Origin: Mugil cephalus
Taxonomy: Eukaryota > Chordata > Actinopteri > Mugiliformes > Mugilidae
Reading direction: 5' to 3'
Assembly (NCBI RefSeq): GCF_022458985.1
Contig: NC_061772.1
Location: 11,832,001 to 11,896,000 of the forward strand
DNA: 64,000 nucleotides
The position numbers were made by a program, and so were the translations under genes. Shown one piece after another: positions 48,660 through 61,212 of the stretch (its first letter is position 1; every line of letters starts with the position of its first letter). The notes under the pieces are model-generated. The model was not told the origin of the DNA. It was given only the letters and a program-made list of their open reading frames with translations, and did not search any database.

Positions 48660-51600
48660 ATGCAACAACCAGGCCGGCTGAGGCTGAGGCCGTGGCTGGA
48701 AGAACAGATTCAGTCTGGGAAGTATCCGGGAGTCAGCTGGCTGGACCAGGTAGACCCCTCTGTCTCACCCTCATCCCCCCGCTCACACCTACACACACAC
48801 ACACACACACGCTGAGATACGCACCAGAGATCAAAGTGATTTTTTTGGAGTAATACGGGAGAAATACAGCAGCATTCAGAATAACCCAGGAAATCAGCAG
48901 CATAACAAATTCTAATCTCTTTTATTGTATTTTATTCTGCAGTCAGCACGAATCTTCCAGATCCCATGGAAACACGCCGCTCGCCATGGTTGGAGTATTG
49001 ACCGAGATGCTACGCTCTTCAGGAGTTGGGCCATGCACACTGGTAAGCCCCATAAATACACATGTGCACTGTGAAGGTTCTCAGTCAGGTAAAAGTTGTA
49101 TTGAAGCAAACTCAGGAGGAAAAGAAACTGCAGGGAGGTCAAGACTCCAGGTTTCATCAGGGTCACCGCTGCAAAGGGCATTTTAAATAATTGAGTTTTT
49201 ATTTTTTATTTTTAGATGCGTAGGGTTGTCTTGAAAATGCTTCACCACGCATCCAAGTGGCTTCTTCAGTTCTAAAGAGAGAAATGTCTTCGAGGAAACA
49301 GCTGGTTGACACATCAGTGCAATCACTGCTCTTATTTCCTCCGTCTGACGTTATGTGACATTCTTAGATTCACCATACCACAGCCACAGAACGCACTTCC
49401 ATTACAGTAACGCTTAAGATAGAAATGATAATAATACCAAATTATTGTTCAGAGCCCTTTGATGATGCGTTGATCTCACGAGAAGTAACATTTATGCTGT
49501 CGACCATCCCCAACAACAAAGATTTTCTTTAGGAAAAGGAAACAACAAAGATTTTCTTTAGGCAATTATTATCTGGATAAATGAGACTTTTTGCCACACT
49601 TTGCTTTTACATTTTACTTTGTTCCGTAGGGTTTTGTTATATGGGGTGTTTTCGTAGTTCACATTGGAACAAGTCATGTCAACCACAAGTTGAAGGTTAA
49701 AATGCCCCCAAAAGTCCATTGAAAGAAAGTAGTAAAATTGAATATCGTTCAGTGAAAGGTATAATGTGTCGAGGTTACATACGTTTAGGAACAAATATCA
49801 AGTTTCTAAACCTGAAGTCTATCTGAACGATCTGTCTGAAACTTTAAATCGTGTGCCTGTTCTGCAGGGTGGTTGGATAGTTGAATCACAACAGTGAGAT
49901 TTTCTAGCAGACCGGTTTCATCCACAGTGGAAGCTTTTTCCAGTGAAGAGCTGGCATGGCTGTAGTGTTCAGTCTTTCTAGATCTACCACATTCCTGAAG
50001 CAATTTTCCAGCTAAGTGTGGAGAGCTGCACAGACATCTCAAATAATACTAAGGCTATAACTAAAACATATGGGTTTTAGTCACCAACCGTCTCTGTAAA
50101 GATTTTAGGGACGTCAGTCTAGTCCGTGCAAGTCTCTGCATGGACTGACAAGTGAAATACAAAAGATCCTGTTAGCGCATCCTCTCACACAGTTTCTTTT
50201 TTTAACAATCTGTGTCTGTTAAATATTCACCATCTTATAGTCATGAAACAAATAGCACTGAGTGATTTGTTTTTATTTCTTGTAAGAGTAAACATTTGCA
50301 TTGTGTAACATGAAAGTTTCACAGTCGGATAACCTGATATCTTTACTCTGAGTCACTACTTCAGTTGAGCACATGCGCAAGCGTGCAAGCGCATACCTGT
50401 ACATTTCAGTATATATTTCCGTCTTGGGAAATTTGTGAGTGTAGGTGATTCAAGTCATGGGAAAGCTCCAGTTCACTTGCCGTCAATGCGCAGGGTGATC
50501 ATGTTGCTGTCAAAGTACAACATCAGTTCCTTTCACAAGGTCCAGAAAGAAAATAATCAGCAACACACAAAGTAGGAAAGTTTAACAAAACTTGTACAGA
50601 TTGCTCTAAAATGCAGATTAAAAGAATAATTAAAATGTTAAATTACAAATGCAGAGAAGAAAAGCTTTAGGTATTGATGAGTAGCTGCATGTGTAAAGCC
50701 TGCGCTCCTTCAGCTCTTGTTAGCCCTTGTCCGCTGTAAATGATCCATAGTGGATCTTGAAGCTCCAGTGATTTCATGAGAGCCACATGTCAGTGTGTTG
50801 CTAAATTTGAGAAAGGACTCCACACAGCGGATGAAGTCATTTGACAGCGGGGCTGATGATGGATGGTCTGCCAGCCGGTGATAGATAATGGTAGCGTCAC
50901 AGTCACTGAGTAGTTGCTGTGACATTTCAAGGTGAACGCACTGAATTAACATCAGCGAGGCTGTGTGTAGCTCTGATGTCACCGTATACCGTGTTGCTTC
51001 CATTGAGAAAACACACTTTTTAATAAAGAGAAGAACGGTGGTCATTAAAGGCAGTGGTCTGGGTACAAAGTCTTTAGAGGATAACTGAAAGGTGTAGGTG
51101 AATTACTTAGGTGAAATCCCTCATGAGGTCACCCCGAGCTTTTGTGAAGAGCGAGGCTGAAGGTCAGTGTGGGGGTTGCTATCTTGGCTCTAGAGAACTT
51201 CTTCTAACTCTTGAGAGTTAAATTAAACTCCCCCAGAGTTATCAGGAATGTGCGCCAGGACCCCTTTCTGTTGCAGGCTGTAAACTTATTTACTTCAGTA
51301 AGGGAGACCATGAGGATTTCTAAAGAGTTGACCTCAGTTTGTCGATCTGCAGAGTTTGGCACAACGACTTTGTCTCTCAGCCCTGGAGTTTGCTGCTTGG
51401 TTGGTGGTCTCTGACAGAACATTAATCTACCACTAATTGCTAACAAAGGTCATATGTCTCACACGTTACTTTGAGTATGAGTCACGCTAAAGGCATGTTG
51501 CTAAAATTCTGGAAGATTTTTGTGGACATTTAGCACGTTTCCTAACTTCTCTGCTCTTCTATGTGAGCAACAACTATAAGAAACACACAAGGTCGATAAT

Positions 51601-54549
51601 TTAACCCTCAGTAAATTCTTTTTTGTTGTTGTTGTTGTTGATAATCCCCAGTGTTTTTGTTTGTCGCCATGGTGAAATGATGTCCAGGTAAACCCCAAAG
51701 TAGCGTGTATTACTGTCAGGTGTGGTTACAGGTGCAACAGTGCTCACATCAGGTCTTTTAAGCCCAGTGCCGATTTTGTTATTGAGCTCATTGCCAGCAA
51801 AAATAAACTTGTAAATTTGTTTTCAGTTTGAACTGCTTTATTTTTTTCCAGCTGCTCAGATCTCTGACAAACCGGCATAGCAACAACTGCCAGATATTTT
51901 GTTTTGCTTATGTGTACCGTTTTTTTTTTTTTTTTTTTTTGTTTTTAATCCAGACACACACACACAGTGTTTATTTTGGCTCATGGGTACATAAATCATG
52001 TTGCTTTTTTTTTTTTAAACCAATATTTCTGTTGAACTCGGTAAAGCAGGGGCGGACAACACACAACAGAAACAGAACATTACCAACAAGGGGATTTTAC
52101 ATGATTTATAAACACAAAAAATATATTGAGAAAAAAAGAGAGAAAAGGGGGGGGGGTTATGAGAGCTTTCATGCCCGATCATGCGTTTACCACTGGGTTG
52201 ATGGCAGTGAGACTGTGTCCTATTCCCAGACCAGGTCAATGAGCTCAGATCTCATCCTTGGAGGGGCATTAAAGCCTAAATGAATCCCAAGTTCGGAAAA
52301 ATAGAAAAGGGATGTCCTTGAATGCCACAGAGAATGCTTCAGATGGAATAATATTGGATCGAATTTTCAATCACTGATTAAGGGACAGGCGCAATGCAGC
52401 AGAACGTGCAGGAGCTCTCTTTTAAGTAGATGAGCAGGGGGTTCATCACTGAGACCCAGGAAGCCAGTCCTTGGCCCAAGATGCAGTTGCCGTTTGAAGA
52501 TGAGGTCGAGTTGCTGTAAAATTGTATTCCAGAGCTGCGGGATATGGAGACAGCTCCACAAAAAAAAAAAAAAATGACAAAAAGAGCCAGTAGCTGACTC
52601 ACATTTAATACACAAGCTTTGGCACATTCTGTGTCTGGCCTCTGGGCTCAGGTAGATACTGAAACCCTGGTGGGCTGTCCGATTAGCTCATCCCGAGGCT
52701 CAACATCAACGGCACCCAAATCAGCCTACTGTTCACTTTTGACTTTATTTTGTGTTTAATTAAATGGCCACAAAGTAAACCTGACCCTGGTAATCCAACA
52801 TAAACTGCTCACGGCACCGTTTGTCTCTACACCCGTTCACTTCAGGCCGGTACCATCCAGGCAAAGACAAGCCGGATCCCAAGACGTGGAAGGCAAACTT
52901 CCGCTGCGCCTTGAATTCTCTGCCTGACATCTGTGAGCTGAGGGAGCACAGCAGAAAGCGAGGCAGCAACGCCTACAGAGTCTACAGGATGCTGCCCAGC
53001 TCGCAAACACACAGACGCAAGAGAGGTAAGCGAAGTGTAGCCACTACTTCAGACATACCAAACCAGGTGGCAGCCTCGACTTTTTTCTCTCCTCTCTCAG
53101 GGCTTCGGTTATTGAGTCGACCCCGGGAAAAGCAGAGCAGTTCGGGAGCGTGCCCACGCATTGATACATACGCCACGCACACTTGGCAGCACACCACAGC
53201 AAGACCTGTTCCTGACCCACCGCAGAAGCTGGAGAGTGGTGCGGAGGACACATTTGGCAACACTCAAACGCATGGTGAGATGAGTTTTCTGGTTAAGTCC
53301 ACCGTTGCTGTTCTGGGCGTTGGTATGATGAATGTCTCTGCAGCCTCGCAATTGTTGTTGTTGTTGTTGTTGTGCAGGGATGTGGGAGGCCAAAGCAGAG
53401 GACCAGGAACAAAATGACGCCGTGTTTAAGGTGCGACGTCTGTAACCTTCTGACTGACCAAATACACTGAAACTAGGTTTTACGGCAGACACGCACTGTG
53501 TAGAGACGTTGTCATTGCTGCAGTAACTGTCCGTCAGTCATCTGATGAAACTGCATCACATTTATCAGCTGCAGATATGCTATTCAGGTTCTGTCCACGG
53601 TCCTCTCCATGTCTGTTTGACTAACCAAGTGATTTTGCTCCCTTAGCTGATGGACCATTTAGGCAACCCTGATATCTGGAGCCAGACAGCAGAGCAGAGG
53701 TGGAGAACACACTCTCTGTTGGACCACTGGCACTGTACGACGCTAAGTTTCTTTGTGTCTATTTGCGTGTGGACTGCCCTTGACTCCTTAATATGTTCAG
53801 TAATATCAGTTTGGCCTCACAGATAAAATATATATATATATATATATATATATCAAATAATTGTGAAAGTTAATTAAAACATTTTGTTATCATTATTATC
53901 GGCTATTATGTCAGCATGCAAAATATATGAGATTTGCATTCAGAACAAATCACACAATGAAACATCTTTTATTTTGTTTGGATGATGAGTTTCCAAAAAA
54001 AAAAGAAACACAATTGTAGAGACAAGTATAAACGCAGTAAACCGTTTCACTTCATTTTAAAGTGACATGGGAAATTAATTTCACACAAACGCAAACTTTA
54101 ATTCAGTTTTTAAAAAAAACAAAACTAATTGTGCTGCCCTCAGCACCACTAGAGGTCTTTTGTTTAATTATTTAGAAAATGAAATGCATGTGAGAGACTA
54201 TAAAGCATAAGTAAAAGTCCACCTACATATTTAATGTAGTTCAATTACCAAAAGTCATCTAGGGGCACGTTACACATTAACAGAGTTATAAATAGAAACC
54301 CATTCATGCCAGCGTGGGCACTGGATTTACTGTACGCGTGCTGCATAAAAGCACATTCATTGAAACGTGTTAGTGGTTTAGATAACAGGCACAAGCTCCC
54401 ATGTGTGCTAACACGTTGTCTTGATCTCCTCAGATGCTGGCGATGACAACACCTACCCTCTACACACAGAGAACTACAGTGATTTGTTCGGTCCGAACCA
54501 CTTCAAGGAACTCTCTGACTGGCCCGCACATCAGCAGACACTGATGTAG
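48660..54549 (+). CDS. irf11: Interferon regulatory factor of the IRF1 subfamily, probably IRF11, 266 aa
   Basis: IRFs bind ISRE elements in interferon and interferon-stimulated gene promoters in the nucleus. Exons: 48660-48749, 48943-49042, 52846-53025, 53101-53274, 53378-53430, 53647-53734, 54434-54549 (TAG). They sum to 801 nt. The N-terminal DNA-binding domain (residues 6 to about 115) has the IRF tryptophan ladder at 12, 27, 39, 47, 59 and 78, with [25 protein letters not shown] and [20 protein letters not shown]. These match IRF1/IRF2 rather than IRF3-9. A basic stretch (HRRKR) follows. The C-terminal half is short and divergent, with [12 protein letters not shown]. There is no IAD domain, which fits IRF1-type factors. 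Fish have IRF1, IRF2 and the fish-specific IRF11. Divergence from IRF1 and the length favour IRF11. Intron 3 (75 bases) is open in frame. Confidence 0.8.
50710..51410 (-). other. Antisense gene-like exons inside irf11 intron 2, unidentified
   Basis: Two minus-strand open segments look exon-like. 51410-51294 (39 codons) is preceded by TTCTGTCAG and followed by GTAAAT. 51084-50710 (375 nt) is preceded by CACCTTTCAG and ends in a stop. Both joins are phase 0, reading ...[19 protein letters not shown]... The second contains a helix-rich sequence ([20 protein letters not shown]). I do not recognise the protein, and no further upstream exons were found. A short tail at 50529-50473 ending RIDGK and stop may belong to it. 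It could be a pseudogene or part of a nested gene. Confidence 0.35.
52270..52700 (-). mobile_element. L1-type LINE fragment in irf11 intron 2
   Basis: The minus strand reads CPL-type C-terminal sequence of a fish L1-like ORF2: [20 protein letters not shown], then [15 protein letters not shown]. It is short, interrupted and 5' truncated. Confidence 0.5.
53026..53100 (+). other. 75-base in-frame intron of irf11 (possible retained intron)
   Basis: Donor GTAAGC and acceptor CTCTCTCAG are good, but the length is a multiple of three and there is no stop. Retention would add 25 residues just after the basic HRRKR segment, lengthening it to RRKRGKR. Confidence 0.6.
53827..53852. repeat. TA dinucleotide repeat
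   Basis: A short TA run in irf11 intron 6. Confidence 0.9.
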
Positions 54550-55030
54550 CAGCCATGAACCAACTACGCAACCTCCTCCTCTCTGCGGTTACCGCATATT
54601 TGTTTTTTACCCCAGGCTTTCTTTCTGACCTTTAACAGTTTTCCTCCCGTCTTTCTGCTGAGCTGACCACTGAGAGAGTAACAGGAGAAGGCGAGAGGAC
54701 AGAGGATATTGCTCTGTCAGTCAGCCGGTCGGTCATCCTCTCTGCTCAGCATGCTGAGATAAAGATCCAGTTCCAAGCCAAGCTCTTCTCCTGTCATCAT
54801 CACTTGTGTTCACAGCGGTTCAGTGCCTCAAACTCACTGAAATGACACCAAGCTCACAACACAGCTTACAGAGGAAACACAGCTCATTTCGCTTCAGTTA
54901 TTGTTCTCCTGTTTCGTTGAGCACGTCTGGATGTTTAGCCAACACGCAGTGCACAAAGAGCTGAATAAAGAGGCAGGGGATTTGAGCAAGGCTCCCCGGC
55001 TCTGCCTTAATTTACAGGAAGCTGATTTTG

Positions 55031-55068
<38 letters not shown>

Positions 55069-55285
55069 ACTCTACTGTTGTTTGTTCTTTAATTTTAAAG
55101 TTTGTAAAATGTATTTTTGATGTGATACTAGAGTTTTGTACTAGTAGAGTAGTAGTTTGTGTATTATTTTAAAAAATAGAAAAACATTGGGCATTCATAG
55201 AATGCCAAAGCTACCATTATGCTTGAGTTTGTTGGGAATCTTTACATTCCATGTATATATTAAAAATAAAAAATGAATTAATACG
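54550..55285 (+). other. 3' UTR of the IRF1-subfamily gene
   Basis: Non-coding, with AATAAA at 54964-54969 and a further A/T-rich signal region near 55,260. It contains a mixed TA/TG repeat at 55031-55068. Either site could be used. Confidence 0.5.
55031..55068. repeat. TA then TG microsatellite
   Basis: A compound dinucleotide repeat in the irf11 3' UTR. Confidence 0.9.
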
Positions 55286-55288
55286 TTT

Positions 55289-55312
55289 CAGTGTGTGTGT
55301 GTGTGTGTGTGT
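55289..55312. repeat. TG microsatellite
   Basis: A TG run next to the 3' end of the L2-type LINE fragment. Confidence 0.9.
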
Positions 55313-55349
55313 TAGAGCTGACAGGTGTGTAATGGCTCAAATCAAATCA

Positions 55350-56420
55350 AAACAAATAAAAACAAAACCTTTATTATCCCCAAGGGGGCAATTACCCATG
55401 CAGCCAGTGGTGAAACAAGACACTCACCCACAGCATAACACACAAGACCGCCATGGGACTAAGTAAATAAATAAATACTCCAAAAGAGGGATGTAAAAGA
55501 TTAAAAAAAAAAAAAATACAAAAGAGAGCAATTTGACAATATATGCAACATATAGTGATTAAGGACCTATGCAGGGGAAGTATAAGTCAAGAATCAGGTC
55601 AATAATACAATTGCCGTCTAGACAAAAGAGTTTTTAAGACGATGGTTTGGTTTTACACCGAGGCAGAAGCACGCAATAAGAACTCTTTGAACAATCGGTG
55701 GGTGGAGTCTGCCAAGATTCCCTTGACCTGTACATGTCCGATATATAATCAAGAGAACTACCCATAGTCTTTGTGCACACTTTAGTAATGCCCTGGATCC
55801 TGATCTTGTTGCACAGAGACAGTGTACCACACCAGCAGATTAAAGAAAATGTTAAAACTGATTCAATAAAACATGACTGTAAAATTCTCAAGCACGATCC
55901 ATGTTAAACTTGGCTGTTTTTTTCCACCTGATGCTCAAATGTCAGTTTGAGCATGAAAATGACACCTTAATATTTATGTATTTATCTCCACGTGCTGTTT
56001 TCCAGTGCTGGTTGGGGACCTGGATGAGGGAGATTTCCCAGTATCAATAACCATGTCTTTAGTTTTTGAGGTGTTTATTTCACGATAGCACGGCTGTGCT
56101 ATTGTCAGTTTCCTGGCTGCTCTGCAGAGACACACACTTTAAAATGTGATTCCCCTCATCCCGGCTAGTTTAAACTTAAAGGACGCAGCCTTTCACCTGT
56201 TGAGGTCTCTCGGTTAAAAAGTCCAGCAGCCGGTTTATGAGGCTGGATTGAAAACAATGAGAAATCAACAAAAACAAGACGACTGAGAGTTTTAACGCCT
56301 TCTAACTGAGATCAGGTTAAATTAAAGAGCGTACTTATGGCATCATTAACGCCTCTGCCTGGCCTGTAGGCAAACTGAAATGTCTAAAAGACCATGGACC
56401 TCACTCAAAAGATCATCCTT
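55350..56420 (-). mobile_element. L2/CR1-type LINE fragment, 3' part of ORF2
   Basis: Read on the minus strand, the order is: the reverse transcriptase motif FQFAYRPGRGVNDA near 56,380-56,340; SKTKDMVID near 56,070; then the C-terminal stretch SCFIESVLTFSLICWCGTLS near 55,880-55,810 and LPRCKTKPSS. The element ends in an L2-like tail (CCCTTGGGG, then ATAATAAAGG). Frameshifts and stops show it is dead. It lies between the IRF gene and cdc42se2, pointing opposite to irf11. Confidence 0.8.
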
Positions 56421-57139
56421 TACAGTCTGTTCAAAGACTGCTCTTTAGTCCTTCTTAACCTTGTACCATACAGTGCATCGATGGACTGTGCTGAAGTGGC
56501 AGTTTGGTGTGAGAATCACATTTTACAGTTATTGCAGTTGCGACTGGAAATAAATGAACCAGTGTTTTGAATGAATACAGCAAGTAAGTGTATTTTGTGT
56601 GCTGCATCAGGAGGAAACGTTCACTTTGTATTAGCATTAGCTTTTTCACTTCCGTGCACGTCAGTGTGCATGGTTCCCGTTATTAGTAACTTAAAGCAGA
56701 ACTGTTTGTCTCCACTCAGTTCATCATAATGCAAACATCTAAATATTGCAATACTTTCCTCAGTGGACCATACGTCCAGTCAACATTATATTACCCACTC
56801 AGCAACAGACAATTATTTGACTGGAATTCTTTGAGGGTGCCACTTTCAAGTGGAAACTTTTTGTCATGACAACTAAGATTTAGCTTGAGGGGACGATGAT
56901 GGGTCCCTGCCACTAGACTGAGAATCAGTACATGAAACTCCTTCAGTTTAAACTAACTCCACTGGTATCATCTGCAACTGTAAGAGCAGAGTGAGTAATT
57001 TGACTTAGGTACCTTAACCAATTTACCTGGCACCATTTACTTAACTAAATACTTCAGTAAAGGGGGAAAAGAAAATAAACTGTGCTTTTCCTCTGTAAGT
57101 AAAAACATGAACTAGACAATTGTTCAAACAGCAACAGAT
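56421..57139. other. Intergenic gap between the LINE fragment and cdc42se2
   Basis: I see no gene, RNA or clear repeat here. Confidence 0.5.
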
Positions 57140-59200
57140 AACATTTATTTATATATATATTTTTTTTTATTCTGAAAAATGCAGAAAAAGACAGATGGAT
57201 TTCCCTTTAAAGCGGGAACTACATTTTAGGCAGATCCTGAGGAAAAAAAACACTGTGGCAAAACTAGCTTCCCTGTAATGTTACAGACAAGTGACCAAAA
57301 ATATGTATGAATCTGAATACATATAAACCATGGATCACTTTTATATTTTTATGTATTTACAGTTTCATCACAAAATAAGTCCTATGACAGGAATCCCAAA
57401 ATGAAACATTCAACCAGTCCACTAGCACAGCCTGCTGGTCAGATAATGTACTGCAATGCCAGAGTGACTGCATACATTACAGTGTTTAGCCCAGAGCAGG
57501 AATACCTTTAAAAAAAAAAAAAGTCTACATATACGTGGATCTGTCCTCACACAGGAATAACTACACAGACATTTAAACAGGAACAGATCTGTGTGGCAAC
57601 ATTTTAACCTGATCAATTAAATCCGTCAGAGAATATTGGGAAAGTTAAGGCTGTGAATGATGTTACAAGTGTGACTTTATCCATTCGGGGTGTTTCTTGT
57701 TGCCTGGCACCGACACTAAAAGGTTCCATTCTCCATGTACCATAAATAGTTTGACAGTAACACTCATTAAACATCAATCTACATGCTCGACGTATTACAT
57801 TCATCACACTTTGTTCTTGAAATTTTCAATCGGAGGATGTACATGGAGGACAATCAATCACATGTATTACAAGACCCAATGGATCAGGTTCAGAAATTTG
57901 GACAACACGTGACAATACTGAAGGATGGAAATGTGCATGTTACTGAAAATACATTAGCTCTGGCCTGACACAACAGAGCATTATCAGGCAATAAGAGCTG
58001 CAATTGTTTGCTTTTCCCTTAGAGGGGAAAACTACATGTGCTTGAAGAAAAGGAGTAAACTGGGAACAACATAATATCTACAGAGGGTCAGAAGGTGATT
58101 TAATACATCACATGAAATCATTTAAAACTGAAGCAACTTCATCACACACTGCTACAAAAGTGGGTCACATTTGCCTGAATGTGATTTGGTAGCATCAAAC
58201 AAAAACCTCCAGGGGAACAAACTAATGCCTGCTCGCATTTTGGAACAATAACTGGAAATACAGTTGTGCAGGACAAAAAGCAACAGCTGCTTAAACGAAC
58301 TCCAACGGATATGATGGACATATAGTTGGGGAACTCTGCCAACCCACCATTGTAGCAGTGTTTTCAGTGGTGATTAGGCTCCTTCAAAGTTTAAATCTTG
58401 GTCTACTGTTGGTATACAAGCCTCAAAAAGAGAAAGAAAAAACATGAATCTAAAAACCACTACGCATTGAGCTTTCAAATTGTGCTAATAAAACAAATAA
58501 ACATGACTTCAGAAGGCAGATTAGGAAGTTCATAGTTTATTAAAATTCTATATGGTTCAATCTAAATGAGTATAAAAAAAAACAGTGTAAATCAATGCAA
58601 AATTCCTAAGCAAGTGAGTGTACAATGTGTGGTCCAGTGTACGCTACCCATTTCAAGTTTATGACAAAACAGCAATCTCTAACCCTGAAAGCAACTTAGA
58701 ATCGTGACTATTTCTCAGAATAGAAACTATGAACATATAATTTTTGCCTTGCTACCTTTACCTGTCCTTTGATAAACCTCTGAAAATAAAGCAGAAAATT
58801 GAATGTTCCAAATCTCCAGCGTGGCCCAGCCACCATGAGGTCCGTTTACAAATCAGAGAATAAATACAGGCATCCAAATGGGCTACAACAGCAGACATTT
58901 CGGAAAAAATATTTTCCTCATGCATACACACAAGCATACTTCTGACTGAGATTATGAGCTTTCTAAACCCCCTTATCTACTCTGAACAGTTACTCTTTAC
59001 AGTGCAACAGTATGGCAGCAAATGGATAGCAGTGCTTTCATTAAAAAAAAAAAAAAAAAAGGAATGGAAAATAAAAATATGTACAACATCATGAAAAAGC
59101 AGTAGTTTTATCTTTTGGTCCTCCGCCCATTACAGACGGAACTGCTTTTATGAAAATTCTTCCTTATATCAACAACAGCAGATTCCACAAGACTGAAGAG
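57140..59200 (-). other. cdc42se2: Terminal non-coding exon of cdc42se2 (3' UTR)
   Basis: The acceptor CTCCCCCACAG lies just above 59,200 on the minus strand. The previous exon's stop codon is four bases before its donor, so this exon is entirely untranslated. A minus-strand AATAAA (TTTATT at 57144-57149) could end a UTR of about 2 kb. A nearer signal at about 58,536 is an alternative. Confidence 0.6.
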
Positions 59201-59904
59201 CTGTGGGGGAGAAGGTGGAACACATGTTAGGATTTCAAATTCCCACGACTGGAGGGGTGTGTGTCAAGCCCAAATGCCACAATCTAATCATTAAATGAAA
59301 TGTTGGTTGAAATCCATGTTAAGAGGGAATGCAGTGCTGTTATTTTCTCTGCATGTCTCAGCTACTGTCAGGATGCATCCATCCAAAAGCATACGGTCGA
59401 GGTCACATATGGGTGGACTGTGTGCTGGGTCATAGCCAAGACAGAGCCCTGTCCAGTACATTTACCTAGAAATACTCCATTTCAAATGAGTGTTTCTATT
59501 AGAACCGGTGCAGCTTTTTTTTTTTTTTGTTACTTATTTACTAACCAGCAACACTCACACACCAATTACTTTATGTAGTGTAAGTCAGTTCAGGTGGTAT
59601 AATTAACCAATCAGACCTGTAGCTTACATTTAGATCAGTAATGCTACTTGACAGTCTGAGATCATGGTAGACAAGGAAATGCTCACTTTGCTCTGAACAA
59701 GGGAAACTGGGGTGGTGGCGCTCAGTTCTATTTTTAAACATTATGCAAAAGCTCATAGTATTTCAGAGTAGCACCAGGTCAATGTGGCAACTGTTGGTAT
59801 AGTAGTAAAGAAAAACGTTTGGAATAATATGAACTGGACTTAATTTAAGTCAGTCATTGCCTATAAACACCACTTCACCACATGGTGTCATCAGTATATA
59901 CACT

Positions 59905-60310
59905 CACTAGCCAAAACATTAGGTACACTTGTGAAAACAAATGCATTATAGTATTGCTAGTAAGTAATTATAGTATTGCAGCATAGTAATGCTAGTTCTG
60001 AACAAAATCCTCTCTGACAACTATTAGAATAGTCACTTTATGCTGAAACGTGTAATCCAACACCAAGATCATTTTAGATTATGTAGTTTATAGTGCTCTT
60101 AAATTAATTTAACACAAATAAAATGAGATTGCTAATGTAACAGAAATATGTGTTGTTACAGCTCAATAGTACTACAAACCACAGCCTAGAAAAAAGAAAA
60201 CACATTTGAATCAAGACCTGTCATTTTAGACCAATGCCGAATCATAACCTTCAAGAAACTCACAATTAGTGTACTAACCATTTTCACTAGTACCTAATGA
60301 ACTGACAAGT
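59905..60310. mobile_element. Possible MITE with short inverted ends in a cdc42se2 intron
   Basis: CATTAGGTACACTTGTGAAAA at about 59,917-59,937 has an inverted partner at about 60,281-60,300 (reverse complement CATTAGGTACTAGTGAAAA). About 360 A/T-rich bases without coding content lie between. The ATTAGGTAC core resembles the ends of fish Tc1/mariner-derived MITEs. Confidence 0.5.
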
Positions 60311-61212
60311 TACTTTATGTCAATTAATGAGTACCAAAGTTAAATGTGATGATTATTTTTGCAAGGTTCAGTTTGCTCTACCTCCAAAATAAAAAATAAA
60401 TAAATAAAGTGACCATGGAGATATTAAAAGCAAAACAAAGCCAATAAAGGGGAAGAAGGACATTGATCAGCTCACACAGGGACAGAATTCCCCTTAAAAA
60501 CATGACTATGTAGAGAACAAACATGTGCTGGGTGTGCAGTGTTTCTCTGGTTTCCTCTCAAAGCCACACCAGACAAACTTGCTGTTGTGTGATTTGCATG
60601 CATGATTTGTCATCATTGGTGTTGACACATCGTGGGTGGAGTCAAGACAGGAACCTTTATTTGGGGTGTTCACCATATAAAGTGTGAAAATCCTGACACT
60701 GGTGGTATTTCTAATTGAGAAGGTCAAAGGCTAGAATTTCCCAGGTTATATTTCTGTTTCTGTTTCTGGTCTCTTATTTAAAAGAGGGAGGAACTACAAC
60801 TTTCACCAAAAATAGAAAACACTGTAGGTTGCTAAACAGACTTAATGAAGAACGTTGTGCTGCTGGTGGCTAAGCTAGTTAGCAGCTGACCACTGGCTGC
60901 TGGTCGGTTCTTCAGTTGGACTGGGTTTCTAAAGGAGTTTTGACTCAGATCATGGCACAAGGGATAGTAACATCTCGTCCTGTGTATTAATGTACTGCTC
61001 GGTTAAATATCACAAAGTGATATTTTGGAATAACTAAACCATGGTTTTATCTGTAAAATCGGTGGGAAGTTAAAATGTGACCTTTTTATGGTCACAAACA
61101 GATATTTGCATATACGACTAGTTTATGCTGGAATAGCAGAGCTTTAGGGTAGTGAAATTTGTGTGGCTGAATATCAGTTCCACTAAGGGATGACGCAGCG
61201 TCTCTTACCGTG

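Noticed and set aside
49205-49280. Repeat fragment with GCATCCAAGTGGCTTCTTCA
   Set aside because: It resembles a common fish interspersed repeat, but it is too short to assign to a family.
52821-53417. Single 198-codon frame as a one-exon gene
   Set aside because: It is two irf11 exons plus a 75-base intron that happens to stay open, and the tail is intronic.
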